A DNA stretch of 64,000 nucleotides from Acrocarpospora pleiomorpha (lineage in GTDB: Bacteria; Actinomycetota; Actinomycetes; Streptosporangiales; Streptosporangiaceae): assembly GCF_009687885.1 (NCBI RefSeq), contig NZ_BLAF01000048.1:114372-178371 (forward strand), given 5' to 3'. Shown here piece after piece: positions 25,316 to 34,688 of the stretch. The notes under the pieces were generated by a model. The model saw nothing but the letters and a program-made list of their open reading frames with translations. It made no database searches and was not told where the DNA came from. Position 1 is the first letter of the stretch, and each line of letters opens with the position of its first letter. The position numbers were made by a program, and so were the translations under genes.

Positions 25316-25398
25316 TCGTCGTACAGCGTTCACCGTCCGGTCACGGAGGGGTTGATATCGTCTGGCGATATCGGCCTTCGTAAGGAAAGAACCCCCAC

Positions 25399-26532
<1,134 letters not shown>

Positions 26533-26647
26533 CATCCAGGCGCACCGAACATCCTCTTTCCGTACGGGCGGTATGGGCATGCTCCGGGCGATGGGCCGGC
26601 CGTTGGACAGTCCCGAAATCGCCGAATAGCGTGGAAAGGGGGACATC

Positions 26648-27397
26648 ATGGCTTCATACGACATGACCGGCAAGAACGCACTGGTGACGGGTGCGACGAG
26701 TGGGATCGGCAGGGCCGCCGCGCTGATGCTGGCCGAGAACGGGGCCCGCGTCGCCGTCGCGGGACGGGACAAGGAACGCGGGATGGCCGTCGTCTACGCC
26801 ATCCGCGCCCACGGCGGCGAAGCCGACTTCATCCCGGCCGACCTGCACGACGCCGCCAGCGCCAAGGACCTGGCCCACCGCGCGGCCGAAACCATCGGCC
26901 CCATCGACATCCTGGTGAACAACGCCGGAGTCGCCGCATTCGGCCCCACCGAGGACTTCCCGGAGGAAACCTTCGACGCGATCATGGCCACCGACGTGAA
27001 GGCCCCGTTCTACCTGGTGAGTGAGATCGCCCCAGCGATGGCCGCACGCGGCGGCGGCGCCATCGTGAATGTGACCAGCATATCGGGCAGTATCGGCATA
27101 GCCGACTCAGCCGCATACGGCGCCGGCAAGTCCGCACTCAACCAACTCACCCGAAACTGGGCCGCCGAGTACGGCCGCAAGGGCGTCCGTGTCAACGCGG
27201 TCGCCCCAGGCCCGGTACGCACTCCCATGGCAGACCGAAGCGGCGACCTCCCGGACGCCCTCGCAGAACAGGCACCCGCCGGCTACGTGGCATCCCCCGA
27301 ACAGATCGCCGCCGCGATCACCTACCTCGCCTCCGACGCATCCAGCTACACCCAGGGCACCATCCTCGCCGTGGACGGCGGCCGCAGCGCCGTCTGA
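26648..27397 (+). CDS. Short-chain dehydrogenase/reductase (SDR)
   Basis: 249 residues of classical SDR type. NAD(P)-binding TGATSGIG at residues 14-21, NNAGVAAFG, catalytic Ser in NVTSISGS, Tyr and Lys in AAYGAGKSAL, and the C-terminal TQGTILAVDGG typical of FabG-like reductases. An Arg after the first strand (AVAGRDKERG) favours NADPH. The ATG has AAAGGGGG upstream. Between chrA and this gene a short in-frame end (…RPLDSPEIAE stop at about 26630) may be a relic of another gene. Substrate unknown. Confidence 0.92.
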   Translation: MASYDMTGKNALVTGATSGIGRAAALMLAENGARVAVAGRDKERGMAVVYAIRAHGGEADFIPADLHDAASAKDLAHRAAETIGPIDILVNNAGVAAFGPTEDFPEETFDAIMATDVKAPFYLVSEIAPAMAARGGGAIVNVTSISGSIGIADSAAYGAGKSALNQLTRNWAAEYGRKGVRVNAVAPGPVRTPMADRSGDLPDALAEQAPAGYVASPEQIAAAITYLASDASSYTQGTILAVDGGRSAV

Positions 27398-27424
27398 CCT
27401 GGGGTGAGTCCCGTAGTGCGGCGC

Positions 27425-27511
27425 TCATCGTGGACGCTCTTCCTCGGGGATCAGGCGAACTGCCTTGTCGCTGACGAGATAGACACCGCCAGCCGCATAA
27501 GGACCCGGCAC
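27425..27511 (-). CDS. Possible 28-residue small protein downstream of GlxA-type gene
   Basis: A GTG-initiated frame begins one base before the GlxA-type stop (start 27511, stop codon 27512-27514 adjacent), with GGAGGAA just upstream. It reads MPGPYAAGGVYLVSDKAVRL then IPEEERPR. Sequence character is protein-like, but length is too short for certainty. The adjacent GlxA-type protein has an unusual tail, so this could be the leftover of a larger fused or broken gene. Confidence 0.25.
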   Translation of the reverse strand: MPGPYAAGGVYLVSDKAVRLIPEEERPR

Positions 27512-28618
27512 TTATTCCTCCACAAGTTGCCGGATCGCCTCGGCTCGGTGATCGGAGAGTTGCCGGATCTCTTCGACTAGATCGTCGACACCGCCGGGCT
27601 CGTCATCGGGCAGGGGATTGTGCTTGGCCCATTCGCGCAACCGTGTGCCAGGTGTTGTGGTGCGGGACTGGGTGAGGCGGTAGTGGGAGGGTGGGATGCC
27701 GTAGTGGTCGATGAAGGCCTGGCGGAGGGTTTCGGGGGTGCCGAAGCCGGAGCGGGTGGCTATGGCGGGCATGGGGAGGGTGGTGGAGGCGAGGAGGTGG
27801 GCGGCGGATTCGGTGCGGGTCCGGCGGACGAACTTGCCGGGGGTCTGGCCGAGGTGTTTGAGGAACAGGCGGGTCAGGTGGCGTTCGCTCACGCCCGCGT
27901 TGGCGGCGAGGGCGGTGGTGGTCAGGTCGGCGTCGGGGTGGGCGGTGATGTGGTCGACCACGCGTTTGACCAGGCTGTCGGAGGGCGGTGGCGGGGCGGT
28001 GAACATGCTCATCTGGGCCTGGTTGCCGGGGCGCTGGAGGTAGATCACTAGTTGCCGGGCCACGGTTCTGGCGACGTCGGGGCCGTTGTCCTCTTCGATG
28101 AGGGCGAGGGTCAGGTCCAGGGCGCTGGTGACGCCGGCCGAGGTGTAGACGTTTCCGTCCCGGATGAAGATGGGGTCGGGGTCTACGTGGACGTTCGGGT
28201 GGCGTGCGGCGACTTCGTCGGCCCAGCGCCAGTGGGTGGTGGCTCGGCGGTCGTCGAGGAGGCCGGCGGCGGCCAGGATCCAGGCTCCCGTGCAGACGGA
28301 GGCCACGCGGCGGCTTTCCCGGGCCAGTCGGCGGATGTGGGCGAGGAACAGCCGGTTGGCGGCGGCGTCCTCGCTTCCGATTCCTCCGGACACGAGCAGG
28401 GTGTCGATGGGGCCGGTGACGCGTTCGAGGGTTTCGCTGGTGTGCAGGGTCACGGTCGGGCCGCAGTCGATGGGGCGGCCTCCTGGGGTGACGAAGCGGA
28501 CCTTGTAGTAGGGGACAGCGCCGTGCGAGTTCGCGCACTCCAGGGTGGAGACCACGCAGGCGATGTCAAGTAGCTCTGCGGCGTCGTATCCGACGACCAC
28601 GAAATCCCGCGGGCTCAT
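27512..28618 (-). CDS. GlxA-family regulator (DJ-1/PfpI domain plus AraC HTH) with unusual C-terminal tail
   Basis: 368 residues. The N-terminal DJ-1/PfpI domain runs to about 190, with LLVSGGIG and the nucleophile-elbow VASVCTGAWILAAAGLLDDRRATTHW. The AraC HTH pair follows: DADLTTTALAANAGVSERHLTRLFLKHLG and MPAIATRSGFGTPETLRQAFIDHYGIPPSHYR. Such proteins usually end soon after that HTH. Here about 40 more residues follow, ending LVEEIRQLSDHRAEAIRQLVEE, which resembles the beginning of a small unrelated HTH protein. It is divergent from the membrane protein gene at 28717, a likely target. Confidence 0.92.
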   Translation of the reverse strand: MSPRDFVVVGYDAAELLDIACVVSTLECANSHGAVPYYKVRFVTPGGRPIDCGPTVTLHTSETLERVTGPIDTLLVSGGIGSEDAAANRLFLAHIRRLARESRRVASVCTGAWILAAAGLLDDRRATTHWRWADEVAARHPNVHVDPDPIFIRDGNVYTSAGVTSALDLTLALIEEDNGPDVARTVARQLVIYLQRPGNQAQMSMFTAPPPPSDSLVKRVVDHITAHPDADLTTTALAANAGVSERHLTRLFLKHLGQTPGKFVRRTRTESAAHLLASTTLPMPAIATRSGFGTPETLRQAFIDHYGIPPSHYRLTQSRTTTPGTRLREWAKHNPLPDDEPGGVDDLVEEIRQLSDHRAEAIRQLVEE

Positions 28619-28716
28619 GGTCTGACTCTAGGTCGGAAAGACCGCATGCCCAAGATTTCGGACCAGCCTGGTCGCCTTTCTTGGGCGTGCCAGCCTCCCG
28701 GCCGCATAGTCGGACC

Positions 28717-29112
28717 ATGACAACGACCGAAGCGCGCAGCGGGTGGCTGCGGTTCACCCTGCACTATGTCGAGATGATCATCGCGATGTTCGTCGGCATG
28801 TTCGCGCTGGGATTCCTCCAGTCCGCCGTCGGGCTCGGCATCTCCCACATGGAGTACCCCGATCTCGGCTATCTGGTGATGGCCTTCAACATGTCCGTCG
28901 GGATGGCCGTCTGGATGCGTTTCCGTGGGCATGCCTGGCGGCCCACCCTGGAAATGTGCGCCGTCATGTTCGCCCCCGCCGTTCCCTTGTTTCCGCTGCT
29001 CTGGCTGGATGTCATCGACGGGGGAACGCTGATGATGGTCGCGCACATCGCGATGTTCCCCCTCATGCTCGGCGTGATGCTCCTTCGCCGCGCGGAGTAC
29101 GCCCACCACTAG
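28717..29112 (+). CDS. Four-helix integral membrane protein
   Basis: 131 residues from MTTTEARSGWLRF. Four hydrophobic helices: MIIAMFVGMFALGFLQS, DLGYLVMAFNMSVGMAVWM, TLEMCAVMFAPAVPLFPLLWL and LMMVAHIAMFPLMLGVMLL. Met-rich helices and a conserved-looking His in MVAHIAMF are notable. Homologues are usually left hypothetical, and I cannot assign a function. It is divergent from the GlxA-type regulator with 98 bp between starts, and a strong hairpin follows its stop. Confidence 0.75.
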   Translation: MTTTEARSGWLRFTLHYVEMIIAMFVGMFALGFLQSAVGLGISHMEYPDLGYLVMAFNMSVGMAVWMRFRGHAWRPTLEMCAVMFAPAVPLFPLLWLDVIDGGTLMMVAHIAMFPLMLGVMLLRRAEYAHH

Positions 29113-29153
29113 AGCCATCGAGGTGCGATGGCATCACCCAGGAGGAGGCTATT

Positions 29154-29187
29154 GGCCTGCTCGGCGGAACCCCTCGCCGAGCAGGCC
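29154..29187. terminator. Bidirectional hairpin terminator
   Basis: GGCCTGCTCGGCG (29154-29166) pairs perfectly with CGCCGAGCAGGCC (29175-29187) around an 8-nt loop, between the convergent ends of the membrane protein gene and the P-type ATPase gene. Confidence 0.8.
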
Positions 29188-29193
29188 GTGACG

Positions 29194-32100
29194 CTACCCG
29201 GCGTGCAGGGCCTGCAGGGCCCGCGGGGCCTGCGGGGTTTTCGACAGCCGCAGGCCGACGGCGGTGGCGGCTGCGGCGGTGCCGATGGCGATCGTCCATC
29301 CCCAAGGCCCGAGCGGGCGGCAGCCGAACAGCGTGCTCACCCCCGGGATGGTGACGATCAGAGCGAGAGCGCCCAGGGAGAGGGCGCCCGCCGCCAGGAT
29401 GGTGCGGTCGCCGCGGCTGATCGTCATCGTCTGCATGAGCTGCGCCGACACCAGCGCGACCAGCGCGACGGTGCTGGTGTTCCAGCGCGGGCCGATCATG
29501 CCGTCGAGCATGGCGGCGGCGGTGGCGGCCGCGGCGGTGACGCCCGCGCGGAGCGTGATGTCGCGGCCCAGCGGCTCGCTCAGGGAGGCCTCGGGGCCTT
29601 CGGCGAGCAGCTGCTCGGGGCTGGTTCCGGCCGGGGGCCGTACCGCCACCGCCAGCGCGGGGAGCATGTCGGTGAGCAGGTTGACCAGCAGCAGCTGGCG
29701 GGCGTTGAGGGCGGCCGCGCCGCCCAGGGCACCCGCGCCGACGGTGTAGGCGACCTCGCCGAGGTTGCCGCCGAGCAGGATGGCCAGGGCGTCGCGCACC
29801 GAGGTCCACATGGCGCGGCCTTCGGCGATCGCGTCGGTGATGGTCTCGATGCGGTCGTCGGTGACCACCACGTCGGCCGCGCCTCGAGCGGCCTGGGTGG
29901 CCTCGGCGCCGAGGGCGATGCCCACGTCGGCGAGGCGGATGGCCGGGGCGTCGTTGGCGCCGTCGCCGGTGACCGCGACCACCCGGCCGCTGTCGCGGAA
30001 GGCCTTGACGATGCGGACCTTGTGGGCGGGGGTGGTGCGGGCGAACACCGCGACCTCCGGCAGCACCTCGACCAGTTCCGGATCCGTCATGGCGTCGAGA
30101 TCGGCGCCGGTGAGGATCCGGCCTCCGTTCAGGGCGTTGAGCTCGGCGGCGATCGCCTCGGCGGTGCTGGGGTGATCCCCGGTGACGATGACGTGCCGTA
30201 CGCCGGCTTGCTGCAGGCGGGCCACGCCCATGGCGGCGGTCGCCCGGACCGGATCGGCCAGTGCGAGCAGCCCGAGCAGGGTCAGCCCGTCGATGCGCGA
30301 CTCGTCCAGGTCGCGGCGGTTGGAGGCGGGCCGCTCGGCGACCGCGAGCACCCGGTAGCCCTGGCGTGCCAGCTGGTCCACATTCTGGTAGACCTCCTCG
30401 CGCTCCTTCTCTTCGAGCGGCACCTCGACGCCGTCGATCAGCCAGCGCGCACTCCGCTCCAGCACGATCTCGGGCGCGCCCTTCACGCTCAGCCGCTGCT
30501 CGCCGTCCACCTTGCCGAGGGCGGCGTGATAGCCGCGCCCGGGCTCGAACGGCATCTCGTCGACCAGGCGCCAGGCGCCGATGCCGACGTCGGCGCGGGC
30601 CGCGCCGTCCACCACGGCCCGGTCCGTCGGGTGCGGCAGCGCGTCGCCCGGCGTCGGGCAGGCGCGTACGGCGGTGACCAGCACGCGGCGTAGCTCCGGA
30701 GTGAGCCGGGAGAGGGGCTCGTCGACCCGCCCGTCGCCGACCCGGCGCAGCCGGATGCGCCCCTCGGTCAGGGTGCCGGTCTTGTCGAAGCACAGCACGT
30801 CCACCCGGCCCAGCGTCTCGATCGTGCCGGGATTGCGCACCAGCACGCCGCGCTTGGACAGCCGTTTCGCCGACGCCAGCTCGGCCACCGTGGCGACGAA
30901 CGGCAGCCCTTCCGGCACGGCGGCGACCGCCAGGCTCACCCCCTGCCCCAGCGCCGCGCCGAGCGTGCGCCCGCGCAGCAGGTCCAGCACGATCAGCAGG
31001 CCCCCGGCGCCGAGCGACGCCGGCAGGATCCGCCGGGTGAGATCGTTCAGCCGGGCTTCCACACCCCCGGCCGGCCGGCCGTCCATGGCCGTCCTGGCGC
31101 TGCGTCCCGCCTCGGTCGCCTCCCCGGTGGCCACCACCACGCCGACCCCGGAACCGGCCGCGACGATCGTCCCCTGGTACGCCATGGAACGCCGGTCGGC
31201 CACGGTCTCGGCGGCCACCGGGCGGGCGGTCTTGGGCACCGGCAGCGACTCCCCGGTGAGAGCGGACTCGTCCACCTCCAGGTTGTCGGCCTCGATCAGC
31301 CTGCAGTCGGCCGGCACGGAGTCGCCCGCCTCCAGCTCGACCACGTCCCCGGGGACCAGGCGGTCCGCCGCCGTCTCCAGCAGGTGGCCATCGCGGCGCA
31401 GCCGGGCTTGGACGGCAGTGGTGGTCAGCAGGCTGTGCAGCGCGCGGTCGGCGCCCTGCCGCTGCACGCCCCCGATCAGCGCGTTCACCGTGAGCACGCC
31501 CCCGATGAGCGCGGCGTCCGCCACCGAGCCCACCACGGCCGAGACCGCCGCCCCGGCCGCCAGGACCGGCGTGAGCGGATTGGCCAGCTCCTCGCAGAAC
31601 ACCTTGAAAAAGCCGGGCGGGCGGCCGTCGGAAGGGGGGACGACCCGGCGGAGTTCGGCCTCGCCGTCCGGCAGCCCGCCGACGGTCGTGCGCAACCGGT
31701 CGAGCACGGCCCCGGCGGGCATGATGTGCCAGGGCGTGGGGTCATGCGGGATCGGCGCGGGGCGCCTGAGCATGTGCCGCGCTGTCCACATGCCCGTCGC
31801 GAGCGCGATTCCCGCCGCCAGGTTGACCGTCACGAAAGACGTGCGGTTGGCGCCGGGCGTCGCCAGGCCCAGCAGCACCGCGCAGCACGAGCCGGCGAAC
31901 GCGAGCTGCACGCTGCGCCGGCTGGTCTGCCGGGCCGCGCCGGCCGTGCCGAGCAGCAGCACCGCCCCGGCCATATCGCAGCTCACATCGGCGGTCCACC
32001 GCTTGTGCTTCGCCGAGCCGATGCCGACGCCGAGGTCCGCGGCGGCCAGCGCCGCCCGGCCGGCGGCCGAGACCACCGCCACGCCATGCCCGTCGGTCTG

Positions 32101-33513
32101 CAGGGCGCGCACCTCCGCGGCGAGCCGCCGCCCACCGGTGAGGGTGCCGGTCACGCCGAGCCGATGCCCCGCGTCCCGCGGTCCGCCTGCCAGCAGGACG
32201 GTCCCCGCCGATCCGGCCGCCTCGATCACCGCCTTGGCCAGGGGATGCAGTTCGGCGATCATGGTCACCTGGGCGACGATTCGCCCGTCCCTGGTGAGCG
32301 TGAGCGTGTCGTCCTGCGTACCGCTCGGCTCGACGGCCCAGGCCGCCTGCTTGCGCGATTGCCATGGATCGGCCGGATCGACCAGTTCGTGGATGACCGC
32401 GTGCACCTCCGCGGGATCGTCGTCAGGGCCGAGCTCGGACACGCGGTGGACCGACCAGTTCCCGGTCAGCAGCACGTCGGCGTCGACGACCACGGTGTCG
32501 ATCCGGTCCAGGCGGCGCAGCGCCCGGTGGTCGAGCACCAGCACGTCGCGCTCGGCCAGGCCCCGGCCGAGCTCGGCGCCGAAGCCCTCCCGGCCCAGCC
32601 GCGCGGCCTTCGGCGCGGCCGCCGCCAGGAAGGCCAGGTCACGCCCGGGAACGCGGCTCAGGATGGCCGTCAGGCCGTACGCCCCGAAGGCGACGGGGAC
32701 GGCCCGGTTGCTGTAGCTCTCGATCGGGCCCGGCGGCAGCGGGACCGGGCGGTCGAGCCGCACGCGCGGCTCGGAGCGGTGCGAGACCGCGTTGGACGCG
32801 GCCCGCCTCCAGGCGTGGTGGTGGGCGCGGGACTCGGCCAGCAGCAGGCCGGCGCCGGCGGTGTCGATCAGCTGGCCGACGGGGCGGAACGACAGCACGT
32901 TGGCGAGCGTGGTCGAGATCCCGAACAGGGCGTCGGTGGGCTGCTCCCCGAACTGCCTGGTCATCACGGTCCGCAGCCACGGGTAGGAGTCGGCCAGGGC
33001 GATCAGGAGCGGCACGGCCGGGGGCAGCCCGCGGGCGCCCGCCAGGCGGCCGGCCACCGAGACGCCAAGACCGGCCAGCCGTACGCCGAATCCGAGCAGG
33101 GCCGCGGGAACGTCCGGAAGGGTCATCCCGCCCGCGTACGGCGCGCTGTCGAGGTCGTGCTCGCGCTCCACCTCTTCGATCAGGGCGATCAGGTTGTCCT
33201 CGTCGAGCGCCTCACCCGCCAGGAAGACGTAGCCCAGGGCTCGGTTGATCTCGGTCCGGGTCACTCCGTGGGCCGCCTTGAGGCGCCGTTCGAGTGCTTC
33301 GGCCGCGGGCTCCGTGCCGGGCAGGTGCAATCCCCGCACCTCGACGCACAGGCCACTGGGTTCGGCAGGACCGTTGCGACGCCTGCGTCGGCGGCCCGGG
33401 ACGGTCAGGGAATCCACCATCGTGCCGAGCTTGCCCGCTTCGCCACGGACCAGCTCGGGAACCGGCAGGCATCGCACCATCGCGATGGCCAACGTCAATG
33501 TCTGCCCGAACAT
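29194..33513 (-). CDS. CtpI-type tandem cation-translocating P-type ATPase
   Basis: 1,439 residues from MFGQTLTLAIAMVR; earlier in-frame starts lack support. The C-terminal half is a complete P-type ATPase: LEAGDSVPADCRLIEA, DESALTGESLPVPK, PEGLPFVAT in the ion-binding helix, the phosphorylation site DKTGTLTEG at about residue 906, SVKGAPEIVL, IVTGDHPSTAEAIA and TGDGANDAPAIRLADVGIALG, then the last helices. The N-terminal half is a degenerate copy: around residue 341 it reads VVVDADVLLTG where a working pump has DKTGTLT, so it cannot be phosphorylated. This tandem layout is that of mycobacterial CtpI. The transported ion is unknown. PEGLP resembles type II pumps. Flanked by small companion genes. 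Confidence 0.92.
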   Translation of the reverse strand: MFGQTLTLAIAMVRCLPVPELVRGEAGKLGTMVDSLTVPGRRRRRRNGPAEPSGLCVEVRGLHLPGTEPAAEALERRLKAAHGVTRTEINRALGYVFLAGEALDEDNLIALIEEVEREHDLDSAPYAGGMTLPDVPAALLGFGVRLAGLGVSVAGRLAGARGLPPAVPLLIALADSYPWLRTVMTRQFGEQPTDALFGISTTLANVLSFRPVGQLIDTAGAGLLLAESRAHHHAWRRAASNAVSHRSEPRVRLDRPVPLPPGPIESYSNRAVPVAFGAYGLTAILSRVPGRDLAFLAAAAPKAARLGREGFGAELGRGLAERDVLVLDHRALRRLDRIDTVVVDADVLLTGNWSVHRVSELGPDDDPAEVHAVIHELVDPADPWQSRKQAAWAVEPSGTQDDTLTLTRDGRIVAQVTMIAELHPLAKAVIEAAGSAGTVLLAGGPRDAGHRLGVTGTLTGGRRLAAEVRALQTDGHGVAVVSAAGRAALAAADLGVGIGSAKHKRWTADVSCDMAGAVLLLGTAGAARQTSRRSVQLAFAGSCCAVLLGLATPGANRTSFVTVNLAAGIALATGMWTARHMLRRPAPIPHDPTPWHIMPAGAVLDRLRTTVGGLPDGEAELRRVVPPSDGRPPGFFKVFCEELANPLTPVLAAGAAVSAVVGSVADAALIGGVLTVNALIGGVQRQGADRALHSLLTTTAVQARLRRDGHLLETAADRLVPGDVVELEAGDSVPADCRLIEADNLEVDESALTGESLPVPKTARPVAAETVADRRSMAYQGTIVAAGSGVGVVVATGEATEAGRSARTAMDGRPAGGVEARLNDLTRRILPASLGAGGLLIVLDLLRGRTLGAALGQGVSLAVAAVPEGLPFVATVAELASAKRLSKRGVLVRNPGTIETLGRVDVLCFDKTGTLTEGRIRLRRVGDGRVDEPLSRLTPELRRVLVTAVRACPTPGDALPHPTDRAVVDGAARADVGIGAWRLVDEMPFEPGRGYHAALGKVDGEQRLSVKGAPEIVLERSARWLIDGVEVPLEEKEREEVYQNVDQLARQGYRVLAVAERPASNRRDLDESRIDGLTLLGLLALADPVRATAAMGVARLQQAGVRHVIVTGDHPSTAEAIAAELNALNGGRILTGADLDAMTDPELVEVLPEVAVFARTTPAHKVRIVKAFRDSGRVVAVTGDGANDAPAIRLADVGIALGAEATQAARGAADVVVTDDRIETITDAIAEGRAMWTSVRDALAILLGGNLGEVAYTVGAGALGGAAALNARQLLLVNLLTDMLPALAVAVRPPAGTSPEQLLAEGPEASLSEPLGRDITLRAGVTAAAATAAAMLDGMIGPRWNTSTVALVALVSAQLMQTMTISRGDRTILAAGALSLGALALIVTIPGVSTLFGCRPLGPWGWTIAIGTAAAATAVGLRLSKTPQAPRALQALHAG

Positions 33514-33655
33514 GCCACGATCCCCCAAAACAGCTCGTTCCGGGGGAAGGATCTCTGATGCTAAGTCATACGAAAGGCCCGCCAGGTGCTCTACCCGGCT
33601 GGTTAGCACAATGATGACACTTGTCACCCATGCCCTTGAAGCGGACAGAGGGCTT

Positions 33656-33793
33656 TCAGGCGGCCGCGGGGCCGCACTTCAAGGCGAGCTGCCGCACGGC
33701 GGCCTGGATCAGAACCTGGACCAGGTGGGCGACGAGCGCCTCAAGCGCGATGACCGCCGCCTTGGCGAACAACGAACCAAGGAAACTGGGCAT
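33656..33793 (-). CDS. Small amphipathic protein upstream of the P-type ATPase
   Basis: 45 residues from ATG 33793, which has GAGAGGT upstream: MPSFLGSLFAKAAVIALEALV then AHLVQVLIQAAVRQLALK and a CGPAAA end. It forms one long hydrophobic or amphipathic helix, compatible with a membrane peptide that associates with the pump. It is 142 bp upstream of the ATPase gene on the same strand, so it probably lies in the same transcript. Too short for family assignment. Confidence 0.6.
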   Translation of the reverse strand: MPSFLGSLFAKAAVIALEALVAHLVQVLIQAAVRQLALKCGPAAA

Positions 33794-33888
33794 TGGGTAC
33801 CTCTCATAGACGACGTGACATTTTCTACCACAGTTCACCAAAAAAGAGGACATAATCTTCATACGTCTGTACGTGAGGTGAACATCCG

Positions 33889-33987
33889 ATGACCTCTTGG
33901 TTCGGGGTGGTGTGGCGGCGTCTGTGCTGGCCCAGGGTCATTGGACCCCGATATTTCGGCATATACGGCATCAAAAGTGAACGTTGA
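33889..33987 (+). CDS. Possible 32-residue basic small protein
   Basis: ATG 33889 with GAGGTG eight bases before it. It reads MTSWFGVVWRRLCWPRVIG then PRYFGIYGIKSER. Tryptophan- and arginine-rich, one possible membrane-surface helix. It lies in the divergent region between the P-type ATPase group and the gene at 34055. It could be a real small protein or chance. Confidence 0.25.
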   Translation: MTSWFGVVWRRLCWPRVIGPRYFGIYGIKSER

Positions 33988-34054
33988 TCATGCTCTTCCG
34001 GGTCCACGCGGGAACGATCGCAGAGTGTCGCAATCGATGGGGGAAGAGGGGGCT

Positions 34055-34501
34055 ATGACTGTCACCGAGACCAAGAACCCGTCCATGAAGGGCACCGTCG
34101 AGAAGGCTTCGATGGCGAAGGGAGGGCCGGACGAAGAGCTGCTGGAGCTCAACCTGCCGATGGTCAGCCTCCAGGTGCACCGGCCGCACATGCACGTCCC
34201 GCACATGGACACCTCGTGGGCCGCGCGCGCGATGCGGACCACAAGGTCGGCGATGCCGCCGCCGGAGCAGCTGGTCTACTACGGCGGCCTCGGCGTGCTC
34301 GCCGTCCTCGGCGCGGTCGAGTGGCCGATCGCGGCCGCGATCGGGGTAGGAACCATGATCGCGTCCCGCGCCGCAGGCGGCGCGAAGATGGCCAAGCCGG
34401 CCGCGAAGCAGGCACCACCGGCAAAGACGCCGGCCCGGCCGACCGCCAGACCGACCGCCAGAGCGAAGGCCAGCACTCGGCGTGTCCGCAAAACTGCCTG
34501 A
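34055..34501 (+). CDS. Histidine-motif membrane-associated protein next to CtpI-type pump
   Basis: 148 residues from ATG 34055 with GAGGGGG upstream. An acidic N-terminus (DEELLELNLPMVSL) is followed by the metal-ligand-like HRPHMHVPHMD (alternating His and Met), then a hydrophobic segment LVYYGGLGVLAVLGAVEWPIAAAIGVGTMIAS and a long basic Ala/Pro/Lys/Arg tail. It is divergent from the ATPase group. The His/Met motif could hand a cation to the pump; this is inference. The last 23 bp of the gene recur twice downstream. Confidence 0.7.
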   Translation: MTVTETKNPSMKGTVEKASMAKGGPDEELLELNLPMVSLQVHRPHMHVPHMDTSWAARAMRTTRSAMPPPEQLVYYGGLGVLAVLGAVEWPIAAAIGVGTMIASRAAGGAKMAKPAAKQAPPAKTPARPTARPTARAKASTRRVRKTA

Positions 34502-34616
34502 CGCCGGGGCAAAGGACGCGACGAGGCGTGTCCGCGAACCTGCCTGAGATGGCCTGAGGCAGGTCTGACTGTCGGGCCGAAGGTGTGGCACAAGGCGTGT
34601 CCGCGAGTAGGCCTGA
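34479..34616 (+). repeat. Three imperfect 23-bp direct repeats
   Basis: Copies at 34479-34501 (the end of the upstream gene including its stop), 34525-34547 and 34594-34616. All begin GGCGTGTCCGC and end GCCTGA. The offsets are 46 and 69 bp. Probably left by tandem duplication of the gene's 3' end. Confidence 0.6.
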
Positions 34617-34688
34617 CCGTCAGCCGACGGCTCGACCCTGGCGGGGATGCCCCTATGGGCCGTCCCCGCCCTTCACCGGTTCGGTTGA

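Noticed and set aside
29200..29250. GC-rich repeated CTGCAGGGCC sequence as a possible regulatory repeat
   Set aside because: It is the coding end of the P-type ATPase (Pro/Ala/Gln/Leu tail), not intergenic.
31384..33558. 724-codon plus-strand frame inside the P-type ATPase gene
   Set aside because: Antisense frame produced by high GC; repeated Arg/Gly/Pro/His composition and no domain. The minus-strand ATPase has all catalytic motifs.
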